A DNA stretch of 64,000 nucleotides, taken from positions 63,346,318 through 63,410,317 of the forward strand of contig NC_135372.1 of NCBI RefSeq assembly GCF_049243985.1. Reading direction: 5' to 3'. Positions 56,901-64,000 of the stretch are shown in pieces. The notes under the pieces were generated by a model. The model was not told the DNA's origin. It ran no database searches and saw nothing but the letters and a program-made list of their open reading frames with translations. Numbering within the stretch: position 1 is the first letter of the stretch; each line of letters starts with the position of its first letter. The stretch is from Paroedura picta (taxonomy: Eukaryota; Chordata; Lepidosauria; Squamata; Gekkonidae). The position numbers and the translations under genes were made by a program.

Positions 56901-59900
56901 GACTCCATCCACCAAGCCCTACGTGCTCTGCAGCAGGGCTGCTATGGAACCCCCTGTGGTTAAAAGAAGGGAGAAAGGAGAGAAGTGGCGAGCCAAGGGA
57001 ACAAGACAAGCGCCTAAGCCTGGCCCGGAGCGGGACAGAGAGCAATGTGGATGTGGTGGCAATGGCAGCTGCAGCCCCCTTCCCCAGGCAGGGCCCTCGC
57101 CACCCTCCAGTCATCTCTTGCAGGGGGTTGCCCATGGCCACAGCTGGGGGTGCCGGTGGAAGTGCTGGGTCCCTGCTGGGCTTCAGCACCAAAGTTGGGG
57201 TCACGGCGAAGAAAAGGCTGAGAACCACTGATTTTGGGATTTATGCCCATTATGATTAGCCAGGACCAACTACCGTAATTGTTAGAGCAATCCAGTAATG
57301 GAGAAAGTATGAGTAAGCATGATTCAGAGGACTGTGCAGACAGAGTCTTGTGGCTTAAATGAAAGGTCACCTTCAGTAGATATTAGGCCTCCTACGTAGT
57401 AAGGAATTACCAGCCACAGTGATCCATGCGACGGTCACCTCCAAAATAGATTTCTGTAACTTGCTCTACTCTGGACTACCCTTGTACTTGGTCTGGAAAC
57501 TTCAGCTGGTGCAAAATGCAGCTGTTAGGGTCCTCAGTGGTACATCATGGAGGGCCCATATCCAGCCTGTGCTGAGGCAGCTGCATTGGCTACCAGTCAT
57601 CTTCCAGATTCAGATCAAGGTTTTGGTTCTGACCTTTAAGGCCTTATGCGGTCTGGGCCCAGCATATCCGAGGGACCGCCTGTCGCCCTATGCCTCCCGC
57701 AGGACGCTTCGTTCTGCAGGCACTAATTTATTGGTCATTCCCGGCCCCAGGGAGGTGTGCCTGACCTCGACCAGAGCCAGGGCATTTTTGGTCCTGGGCC
57801 TGACCTGGTGGAATGAGCTCCCGGAGGAGCTACAGGCCCTGTGGGATCTTCCATCTTTCCGCAGGGCCTGCAAAACGGAGCTTTTCCTCCAGGTCATTGG
57901 TTGAGGCCGGGCGACATGGAAAATCAGCCCCCCCCCCCATAGGATCTGGGCAGAAGTAGCGAATGTCAACAGCACCTTCTTTCTCCTCTCCAGTATGTTT
58001 TGGGGTTGGGATACTTATTTTTAGATTTCTGCCACATCGTTGTTCTGTGTTGTTGTATGGGGGTTTTATAGGGTTTTTTGGAGGGGCTATATTGTAACTT
58101 GCCTCGAGCCTTCAGGAAGAGGCGAGTAATAAATACAATAATAATAATACTAATTAATAATAATTTCCTGCTATGAGGAATTGAGAAACAGGAGAAACAA
58201 TCAATACAAGTCTTTGTATGCACGTGTTTCAGTAATATTTCCCGACATTTAAAAAATCAGTATTATGTTTTAACATTAATCATAGGTATGCAAGCTTTTT
58301 AGAAAAGAGAGATTGTGGAAAGCGAAGCTGTATATTTGTTTAGTGCTAGCTTCAGTTCTGAGTGCAAAGATATACAGAACACAAAGCTGATGTAGGAAAA
58401 TAAAGTGTACCTTTGGTTTTATGTTGGATGTGATTTACTCCAGTCTTCTTTTGGTCAGTATTCTGATATGGATGAGAAACAGTCCCTTTGTATTTGCTGC
58501 TATTTCTGGGAGAGTTATGCCTTTTTAGGGCTTGTCTTCTAGGCTTTCTTTGAGGAGTTTTCACCAGTGATGAACTTTCTACAGAATTCTGTTCTTCAGG
58601 ATTTAAATCATGCTGTATACAGGGAGTTGTAATGGATTCCTGTTGGCCTATGTTAGAATAGATTTCTTCCCCCCCCCCCAAAAAAAGAAAATAATTTGTG
58701 TTACTGAATTTCATGTTGTATGAAAAAAAACCCTTTCAATAAGTTATTAGGCAGGGCAGTCCTGTGCTATATAATACTTATCTAACATTGGTTTCAAGCC
58801 AAGATAAATTTCAAGCCAATTCCTTTCCTTTAATTTCCTTTAATTTGCTGAAAAAAGGCTCTTACTCACAGCCTATAGTGACCCCAGTTATATATCTAGC
58901 AGGAAAACCATTGTAGGAAAAATACAACAGGCACTAGCCTCCCCCCCCCCCCCGACCTGGGCATTCCTGCTGAGGCCTGGCATGCTGCAGTGGGGCTGCT
59001 TGGGGTAGGGGTAGCACTGGTAGAGGCTCCATCCTCTCACCCCACTGGGCCCGCAGTACCAGACCCTCTCCTCCTCCCTCCCAGCTCACGCCTGCTCTCC
59101 CCCCCCTGCAGTCCCAGGCCCCTCTACCTCCCAGCTCAGTCGCTAACTGGCTTTCCTCTTGGCATCAGCATAGTAGAGCAGGCTAGCACTTCTTCCACGT
59201 GAAGAAGTTGGAGGGGGATGCAGCCAAGGGCAGGACAGCCTATCTGATTGGCTGTTTGTTGGTCAGATAGCCAGTCAGATAGGCGATGAGTCCCAACTCC
59301 TCCCACCACCCCTGTCCCATTTTATTTATGTTACTGATATGACATTCTCTACAACAGGAGTCAGTCTGTATATAAGTTCCCTATATATCAAATATACTAA
59401 ACATTCATTTTATTTCTTCCCTGCTTTGTGCCATTTCACAACACAATTAATATAAGACTGAAGTAGACATGTACCCTATAGAAAATTTAAGACCATCCAC
59501 AAATATGGGCCATCACCCACTCATTTGCCACCTATTAGAAGACAAAGTGGCAGTCCAGTTCTTACTAGAGGAAATAATCAAATTTAAAAGCAATTTCAAA
59601 TTAGTGATTTGGCATTGTCATGAACCCCGATTCTTGCCATCTCAGCTCTGCATATTCTCACACCTCTATACTTCCCCCGGCTGCATCTAGCCAAGGCCGT
59701 AAAGCCATAAACCTGTCCTTTGAGAACTTCACTCCCTTCCTTTCCCAGCGGGAGAGCAGAAAGGTGGCGAAAACAAGTCGGTTCTCAGGCGGCCAGATGG
59801 CCAGGGATCTCAGTTGCATTCTGTCCTAATGAATCCTACCTGTTTCTTGCATCTGAGTGAAATTATTTTTCAGGGAGGCTTCCAAAACTGCCGTATTTTG

Positions 59901-60059
59901 ATCCACTCCATGATCTGGAGCAGCTGATCCATGAGGTTTATGATGGGATGCATATGCTAACACACATGCTCCATTATTGCGAAGTCTCTCTGGAGTTGAT
60001 GATGAAGACGAATAAATACTTTCAACTCCAGGTAACAAATAAAGCTCTGGATGAAATGC
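43964..60059 (-). CDS. SPATA1: spermatogenesis-associated protein 1, nine 3' exons
   Basis: Testis-expressed coiled-coil protein whose molecular role is poorly known. Exons in coding order: 60059-59840, 58665-58411, 55637-55538, 55201-55141, 53153-53036, 51006-50881, 49709-49546, 45840-45742, 44086-43964. All are GT/AG with agreeing phases, 1,266 nt, 421 residues plus TGA. The first exon in view reads AFHPELYLLPGVESIYSSSS. A low-complexity middle follows, then a conserved C-terminal coiled coil: ERKHLEKTREELIKKVKGLL, NKLRRYHARDIWKKKYFETK, TASLEENLNKLQENLELHYQ, IQITTLQHDIEQLRIKLDNA and MRKQAISDLQALKAELAHKK. It matches my memory of mammalian SPATA1. The mammalian protein has an N-terminal region of about 100 residues before this point, for which no exons were found here. 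Confidence 0.88.
44190..44290 (+). repeat. SINE or LINE 3'-end fragment
   Basis: GGGAAGGAGTGGGAGGGAGG, then TTTGCCTTGAGTGAGAAAG and TGGACTATAAATACATAAAT. It looks like the tail of a retroposon. In the last SPATA1 intron. Confidence 0.3.
45294..45573 (+). mobile_element. non-autonomous hAT-type element, copy C (different core)
   Basis: Same ends as copies A and B (CAGTGGTCCCCAACC; GGTTGGGGACCACCA) with perfect 8-bp repeats GCCTAGAG at 45286-45293 and 45574-45581. It has a shorter, GC- and CpG-rich core of 280 bp. In the last SPATA1 intron. Confidence 0.88.
45841..47142. other. SPATA1 intron, unassigned part
   Basis: No exon or gene. A short LINE-tail-like stretch (TTATTATTATGATTATGCCA) lies near 46169-46188. 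Nothing else recognised. Confidence 0.35.
47143..47418 (+). repeat. tRNA-derived SINE, plus strand
   Basis: Head AGTGAAGTGGTTAGGAATGT, CATGCAGCCAGCTGGGTGAC, CTCACCTACCTCACAGGGTG, GAGAAAAGAGGCGTATAAGA and the end CTCTTCTTC. Near full length. It lies antisense to SPATA1 in an intron. Confidence 0.85.
47877..48345 (-). mobile_element. L2-type LINE 3' end, minus strand, with TTA tail
   Basis: The plus strand starts with about 15 TTA units (the tail), then GATTTATAGCCCGCCACTCC. Further on, reversed, are GACCTGGTGGAATGAGCTCC, GCAGGGCCTGTAAGACGGAG and TATGGTTGAGGCCGGGGCTG, as in the copy at 57385-58145. Confidence 0.85.
49095..49255 (+). repeat. tRNA-derived SINE, 3' half
   Basis: GGACCTTGGATCAGCCACAG, CTCAGCCCCACCTAACTCAT, AAGCAGGATATAACAAATTC and TTCTCTTCG. 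It lacks the tRNA-like head. In a SPATA1 intron. Confidence 0.65.
49546..49709 (-). CDS. SPATA1: SPATA1 coiled-coil exon
   Basis: 164 nt. RDIWKKKYFETKKVTASLEE, NLNKLQENLELHYQKVLMKL and QARHVRKRGNNLTK. Lysine/glutamate-rich with heptad leucines. This is the best-conserved part for naming the gene. Confidence 0.92.
50418..50794 (+). mobile_element. short non-autonomous Helitron-like element, copy 2
   Basis: Starts TCTGTTCCAC as does the element at 11572. It ends with the hairpin GCCTGTTGTATTC/GAATGCAACAGGC (50756-50783), then TTGGCCCCTAG, between host A (50417) and T (50795). It is 377 bp and lies 87 bp from the donor side of SPATA1 exon 51006-50881. Confidence 0.78.
50881..51006 (-). CDS. SPATA1: SPATA1 coiled-coil exon
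   Basis: 126 nt, phase 1-1. NELNKQLQHIKAERKHLEKT, then REELIKKVKGLLEQNKLRRY and H. The joined codon with the next exon is GCT (alanine). Confidence 0.9.
51007..53035. other. SPATA1 intron, unassigned
   Basis: 2 kb with no exon on the coding strand. The open frames at 51403-51663 and 51426-51629 lack splice signals or recognisable domains. No known repeat could be named. Confidence 0.4.
53036..53153 (-). CDS. SPATA1: SPATA1 proline-rich exon
   Basis: 118 nt, phase 0-1. TDENGINNFTHQSQYLQPPT, then PPLLALCRPQATNRVFSTEG. Weakly conserved linker, supported by splice sites and phase. Confidence 0.78.
53154..54287. other. SPATA1 intron, unassigned
   Basis: No exon, RNA gene or nameable repeat seen. 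Confidence 0.35.
54288..54580 (-). mobile_element. tRNA-derived SINE with BovB-like tail, minus strand
   Basis: Same family as 26098-26386. On the minus strand it reads AAGAGCCTCTTGTAGTGCAG, GGCTCAAAGTTGACCCAGCC, CTTCCGAGATCGGTAAAATG and GGGTCAGACATGACTCAGTG, with an ACCTTT tail. AGTTA flanks both sides. In a SPATA1 intron. Confidence 0.85.
55141..55201 (-). CDS. SPATA1: SPATA1 small exon
   Basis: 61 nt, phase 2-0, peptide (S)QQHPDITKSAADTGDMQDNQ. Donor CAG|GTAAGT and acceptor CTTTAG are both good, and the phases fit both neighbours. Confidence 0.75.
55538..55637 (-). CDS. SPATA1: SPATA1 exon
   Basis: 100 nt, phase 1-2. EYGENAKERRTTGDSGIPES, then LEGKDLEYLHNKK. Acceptor ACAAATACAG, donor AAAAG|GTAACA. 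Confidence 0.75.
56036..56403. mobile_element. hAT-type element, dissimilar ends
   Basis: Begins CAGGGATTCCCAAGCAGGGG and ends CCATGGTTGAAAAGGGCTG. 8-bp flanks ACGTAGAG and ATGTAGAG agree at 7 of 8. The ends are related only by the CAGNNNTT-CAA pattern. The right end matches the start of the fragment at 20540. Confidence 0.6.
56499..57230. mobile_element. GC-rich hAT-type element of 732 bp
   Basis: Ends CAGTGGTTCTCTCAACCTT and AGGCTGAGAACCACTG (inverted). Flanks ATTTAGGG and ATTTTGGG agree at 7 of 8. The core is GC- and CpG-rich and happens to be open in several frames on both strands (longest 252 codons), but the composition is glycine/alanine-rich without domains and no transposase is seen. 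In the SPATA1 intron 55638-58410. Confidence 0.75.
57385..58145 (+). mobile_element. L2-type LINE, 3' part
   Basis: Open for 161 codons: IHATVTSKIDFCNLLYSGLP, WKLQLVQNAAVRVLSGTSWR, LHWLPVIFQIQIKVLVLTFK, LGPAYPRDRLSPYASRRTLR, LTWWNELPEELQALWDLPSF. This is the C-terminal part of the L2 reverse-transcriptase ORF. A tail with TTGCCTCGAGCCTTCAGGAA and AATAATAATAC follows. 5' truncated. Confidence 0.88.
58411..58665 (-). CDS. SPATA1: SPATA1 large middle exon
   Basis: 255 nt, phase 1-1. IYSNIGQQESITTPCIQHDL, then EQNSVESSSLVKTPQRKPRR, QALKRHNSPRNSSKYKGTVS and HIQHKTKE. The donor AAAG|GTACAC is good. The acceptor lies right after 11 G on the coding strand, so the 5' limit could shift; GAAG|AAATC was chosen because it fits the phase. 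Confidence 0.75.
58666..59839. other. SPATA1 intron with GC-rich stretch
   Basis: 58920-59330 is C-rich and likely a decayed mobile element. On the minus strand its possible end has TTTTCCTGCTAG after a weak hairpin, Helitron-like, but the next host base is A, not T. The rest is unassigned. Confidence 0.35.
59238..59284. repeat. inverted repeat (18-bp arms)
   Basis: Arms GCCTATCTGATTGGCTGT and the inverted ATAGCCAGTCAGATAGGC match at 16 of 18, with an 11-base loop. It lies inside the GC-rich stretch of the SPATA1 intron. Confidence 0.8.
59840..60059 (-). CDS. SPATA1: SPATA1 first exon found in window
   Basis: 220 nt, phase 0-1. AFHPELYLLPGVESIYSSSS, then STPERLRNNGACVLAYASHH and DQNTAVLEASLKNNFTQMQE. 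Acceptor TACTTCAG, donor ACAG|GTAGGA. PELYLLP is a conserved SPATA1 motif. It begins in phase 0, so at least one upstream coding exon is required. Confidence 0.82.
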
Positions 60060-60414
60060 CTGAAGTATACATGTTAATTTTAAATGATTAAAAAGGTAGA
60101 CATTTTAAAATATGCTCGTAAAAGTGATGTAGAAATATACATACATATGGAGGAGCAAATGATCTAAGTTTCAGTTCCATCTCTTGCTTTGCTTTTACCT
60201 TTTAATAAAAAGAGAATAACATTTAAAAAAAAACCTGAATGGTTTGTACCATGCTGTTCAGTTTGTATATCATAATACTTTTAAAAAGCAAACTGTAATT
60301 AAAAATTAACAATTCAAAGAAAAAGACAGAAAAACATACATTTAGAATCATATCCAATCAAACGATTTGTAACACCAAGCTTCATCTTACCAATATCTTT
60401 ATTCATTACAGGAT

Positions 60415-60650
60415 ACAGTAGAGAGCCAGTATAGTGTAGGGATCAGAGTGTTAGGCTCACATTAACCTAGGTTCAAATTTCCCACTTGACAAGCTTTCTG
60501 TGAGTCCTTGGGCCATTTACAACATGCTCTCAACCTAATGTGGCTCACAAATTTATTGTGAGAAGAAAACAGAGGAGAGGAGAATGGGCTAAGCTGCTTT
60601 GGGTTCCTATTGGTGAAAAACATGGATTATAAATGACGTTAACAGAATAA
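60415..60650 (+). repeat. tRNA-derived SINE, plus strand
   Basis: AGAGAGCCAGTATAGTGTAG head, TAGGTTCAAATTTCCCACTT, GTGAGTCCTTGGGCCATTTA and a tail GGGCTAAGCTGCTTTGGGTT. This is a second SINE subfamily, related to 11403-11545. Confidence 0.75.
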
Positions 60651-63600
60651 ATCATTTTAGTTTTGTGCTATACAGAAAATAAATGAAGCACTTAACCCCT
60701 TCCCCCATTGCTATGATTGGGAAATGGGGAGAAATGTAGAATACAACTATGGAATAGTTCTATGGAATATTTTTTGTTTATAAAGACTTTTCCCACTTTT
60801 GTTGGCTTGAATTTATGAGAAATATCCACAGACAGAAGGAATATGTCCACAGACCCGAACTTTCTTGCTCTCCTCTCCTGCTGCAGACCAAAGCACCCTT
60901 TGAAATGCAACTTCTGACATACAAAGCCATCTCCAAGAACGTCAGTGGGGGAGCCAGATGTCTGCTGCAGAAGGAAAATGTCAGAAAATGTTCCCCTTCC
61001 TGTCCACATAGAGAGGTCTGACACATTGTATGTATTAAATAATTGCTGCTGATATAATTATTTAATTTTAATTTAACAGGTGAGATCCTCTAAAATGCAA
61101 GCACAAGGAGGTTGCAGAAGCAGGTATTTCGCACATTATTATGCTGATTAATACTTGGATTCATTTGTATTATTACAAGTTAAACCAAAACATTACATTC
61201 TTTTTAAAAGAAGAAACATTTTATAGCAAGGGACTTTTATCTATTTTATCACATTTGTTTTTGCTCAATAGCCTAGTATGCATGCACAGCTTACTTCCAA
61301 TCTTCACTGAAGTCAAATTGAAATACTTTGAATTCTGTGCACTTTCCCCCCCCCCCTCTGATTTTTCTCTTAAGAATAAGAGAGTATATATACCTGCATA
61401 CCAATGGAAAAATTGGCCATGTATTTTGGCATCAAAATTATCTTCTGGGGGCGGGGGGAATGTTGTGGTTGGTCTGTCCTTACTGGTCAGTTTTGCACTA
61501 GGCCTGTTTTTGGAAATAGGAGATTCTTTAAGCTGTATTTACTCGCAGGTAGTCATCTTAGCAGAATGTTAGTGCTTTCCCCACCTTCATAGGGGTACAA
61601 GCTCCACTATTGCTTACTTTTTCAACCATGTAATTTTTTGTGGTTTTTTTTTTTTACAAGTGGGATGCATCTAGTGATATTAGTTTATTGGTATACTGAG
61701 ATCCCTGGGAGAAAACTGATGGGGAAAGGCTGAGGTACAGGCATAAGTCTTTTTGAATTAAGGAGAACATGGTTCAAAAGTGGTGGTGTGTGCATACTCA
61801 CATGCAGAATGGGCTAGCAAGCACTTTCCCACAAAATATGGCATTGGTCCTCCCCTCCAGTCTCAGCAACCCCATGAAAAAAATTCACCATGAAACTGAC
61901 AAAGCATGTTTTGAATATGAGTAGATGTGCCCCCTTGTTTGTTCCCTATAACTAGCATAAAGAGTAGAATCTTGTTGCTTTAAAAAAAAGGTAACTCAAG
62001 ACAATTTTCAGAAGGAAATGGAAGATTCTGGGCACATCCTGCAGCCCGTAGCCCAACCCCTGTAATATTACTTTGATATTACAATAGTTGTTATAATGGG
62101 AAGAAACTTGAAGCCTGATGACTTTATTTAAAACCCTATTAATAGGAAACATACATTTAAAAATTATTTATTAATTTCAACACAGGGCCTTACTAGTGAG
62201 CCCCCAGCCCCTCACAAGATATAAGTAGCATCATAAAAGAAGTATCCCTCCCCAACCACCCAGGAGGGAGCACGTCCATGATAAAACATGTGCATCAAAG
62301 TAAAAGGAAAAATATTATTTTGTTTGAAGTAGTTTATATATATATTTTGGAAGACAGGGTGGAATATAAGTCCCCTAAAATAAAATATGCAAGGTTTATG
62401 TAGATTTAAATAAATAGTTAATACCACTAACAAATTCATTACATACATAAAGTTATTAAATTCTACACAATTAAGTTTCTAACATTTTGCTCAGTAACAG
62501 ACATCACTAGTATAATTCAGAAAATCCAATTATTGCTTTGGCTTTCTTGATAACTCTGAAGGGATGTTAACTGTGATTTTACTAATTGCATGGTAATCAG
62601 AGACTTAATAAAAGAGCTAACAATTCTTACAGCAATGGGCTTTTGATGCTCATTTGGCTCAGCTTAAAAAATTCAACCTGCATCGGATGCTGGTGTTTCC
62701 TCTGATGTCAGCTGTTTCCCTGCCCCTGAGCTGCACTGTTCAGGATCCACCAGAGTCACTCCACTTATCCCCCGGCATATCCAAGAGTGGATTCTTCTGC
62801 TTAATTTGAGAAATGCACACCCATCACATAATTTTTCATGAGCAGATGGAGCATCTAGGTCTCTGCTAATTGGTTATTTTCTGGCAGGGCTGTCTTTGAA
62901 ACTGCAAGCAGAGGGCTAAAGCAGCTTTTTCTTCTGGGCTTTCCATTTTAATACTGCGTTTTGTCTCAGTTTCTGTGCTGTAAAAGCATTTTTTCCTGCT
63001 TTATAAGCCCCCTTAAGCGTTGTGATAAGTGGGATTCAGTATTAATGTCAGAAGTACAGATGAGCCATTCTTGTCTCAAACTGCTTCCTCCTATCTTCTC
63101 CCTCTCAATATGTACTTTACACAGAGGGAGAGGGAGAGAGATATACTATCCAGCGCTGCCCTATCTCTATGGTTTTCCTCTGCACGTTCCCTCCCATATT
63201 GGCAATTTCTGTTTTTAAAGTGAAGGGGACACATTACCCTTGGATTCTATTTAAAACAATGAATCTAAGAAGCCATTGCATTTATTTCTTTAAAAAAGAG
63301 AGAAAATATCAAAGAACCTTGTGTGTAGGGTTTATCGGCTTTAAGTTATAACATGGCTGGGTTTGCTTAGAAGGTCTGGAAACCACAGCTTTGTGAGTTT
63401 GAGCCTACCTGTGGGTCTTAATTCTTTTCCTGCACAGGAGTTTTTATTTTTTTTTCCTTTTGAAAAGCTCACGTTTTAATAATGGTCCATTTTTAAAACA
63501 TAAGCTTTTCAAAAGTAAATTAGAATACATCTACTGCCCCCCACCCACCCATCAAAGCCACTTCCAGACTGCAATCTCATTCTGAGAGCTGAGCAATATA

Positions 63601-64000
63601 ATATTCGTCTGGTTGATGCTGAGACTTGCACCATCTAATTTTAGTTTCAATATCTTATTGTATGTTTTTAGTTAATTTTGTTATGTTTATATGTTATACA
63701 CTGCCCTGAGCTGGTCCACTGGGAGGGCATTATAGAAACAAACAAACAACAACAACAACAGCCAGAAAATATAAAAACAGCTGCTGGTTCCCCAGCATTA
63801 AAAGGAATATAATCTGAGGACAGCTATCTTGTGTAACAACAGAACTTGAAAACTCAGCAAATGTTTGTTTACAGAGATATAATTATCAAGAGTTGCTACG
63901 ACTTCTAAAACTATGAATCAACTTCATCATTTTCTATAAAGTAAGCTAGAAAGGGTGTGGATACCAATTGTGTAATGCTGCCTTAGAAACAATAAAAAAG
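60651..64000. other. no gene recognised
   Basis: AT-rich with a purine-rich GAGGGAGAG run near 63123-63140. I searched the minus strand for the N-terminal SPATA1 exons by motif and by splice frame and found none. The open frames at 60692-61026 lack both splice sites in a fitting phase and recognised motifs. A short LINE-tail-like stretch (CACTGCCCTGAGCTGGTCCA, 63700-63719) ends near 63760 with an AACAAC run. Confidence 0.45.

Noticed and set aside
58896-59340. GC-rich stretch as a fourth Helitron-like element
   Set aside because: The possible minus-strand end CTAG is followed by A instead of T, the hairpin is imperfect and no TC start was found.
60692-61026. Minus-strand frame proposed as an N-terminal SPATA1 exon
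   Set aside because: The peptide does not resemble the conserved N-terminal region, and I found no acceptor/donor pair giving the phase needed at 60059.

Overview
The window is a piece of a vertebrate nuclear genome, most likely a squamate reptile. It holds spliced genes with long AT-rich introns, an intact egg-yolk vitellogenin gene, and a repeat set typical of lizards and snakes: CR1, L2 and RTE/BovB-type LINEs, tRNA-derived SINEs, 5S rRNA-derived SINEs, many short hAT-type elements and short Helitron-like elements. Exact species cannot be read from it.

Layout: (1) 940-19814, plus strand: the last 23 recognisable coding exons of a vitellogenin (yolk precursor). They run from the end of the lipovitellin heavy chain through a serine-rich phosvitin, the lipovitellin light chain, the von Willebrand factor type D domain and the C-terminus. 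All exon phases agree and no break was found. The phosvitin part is unusual: one exon-plus-intron module of about 0.9 kb occurs three times, with introns about 99 percent alike. (2) 19815-29431: intergenic, filled mainly with LINEs, SINEs and a Helitron-like element. (3) 29432-42287, plus strand: complete CTBS (di-N-acetylchitobiase) in seven exons, 368 residues, starting in a CpG island. (4) 43964-60059, minus strand: nine in-phase exons of SPATA1, ending tail-to-tail with CTBS; its first exons were not found. (5) 60060-64000: no gene recognised.

The order vitellogenin - CTBS - SPATA1 is the ancestral amniote arrangement, so the locus itself is ordinary. The genes share no pathway: vitellogenin is a liver-made yolk protein, CTBS a lysosomal glycosidase of N-glycan breakdown, and SPATA1 a testis coiled-coil protein. 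The most interesting parts are the phosvitin module triplication with its cysteines, the use of two serine codon families in different exons, and three short elements with Helitron-type ends. No retroviral or Polinton-type fossil could be supported.
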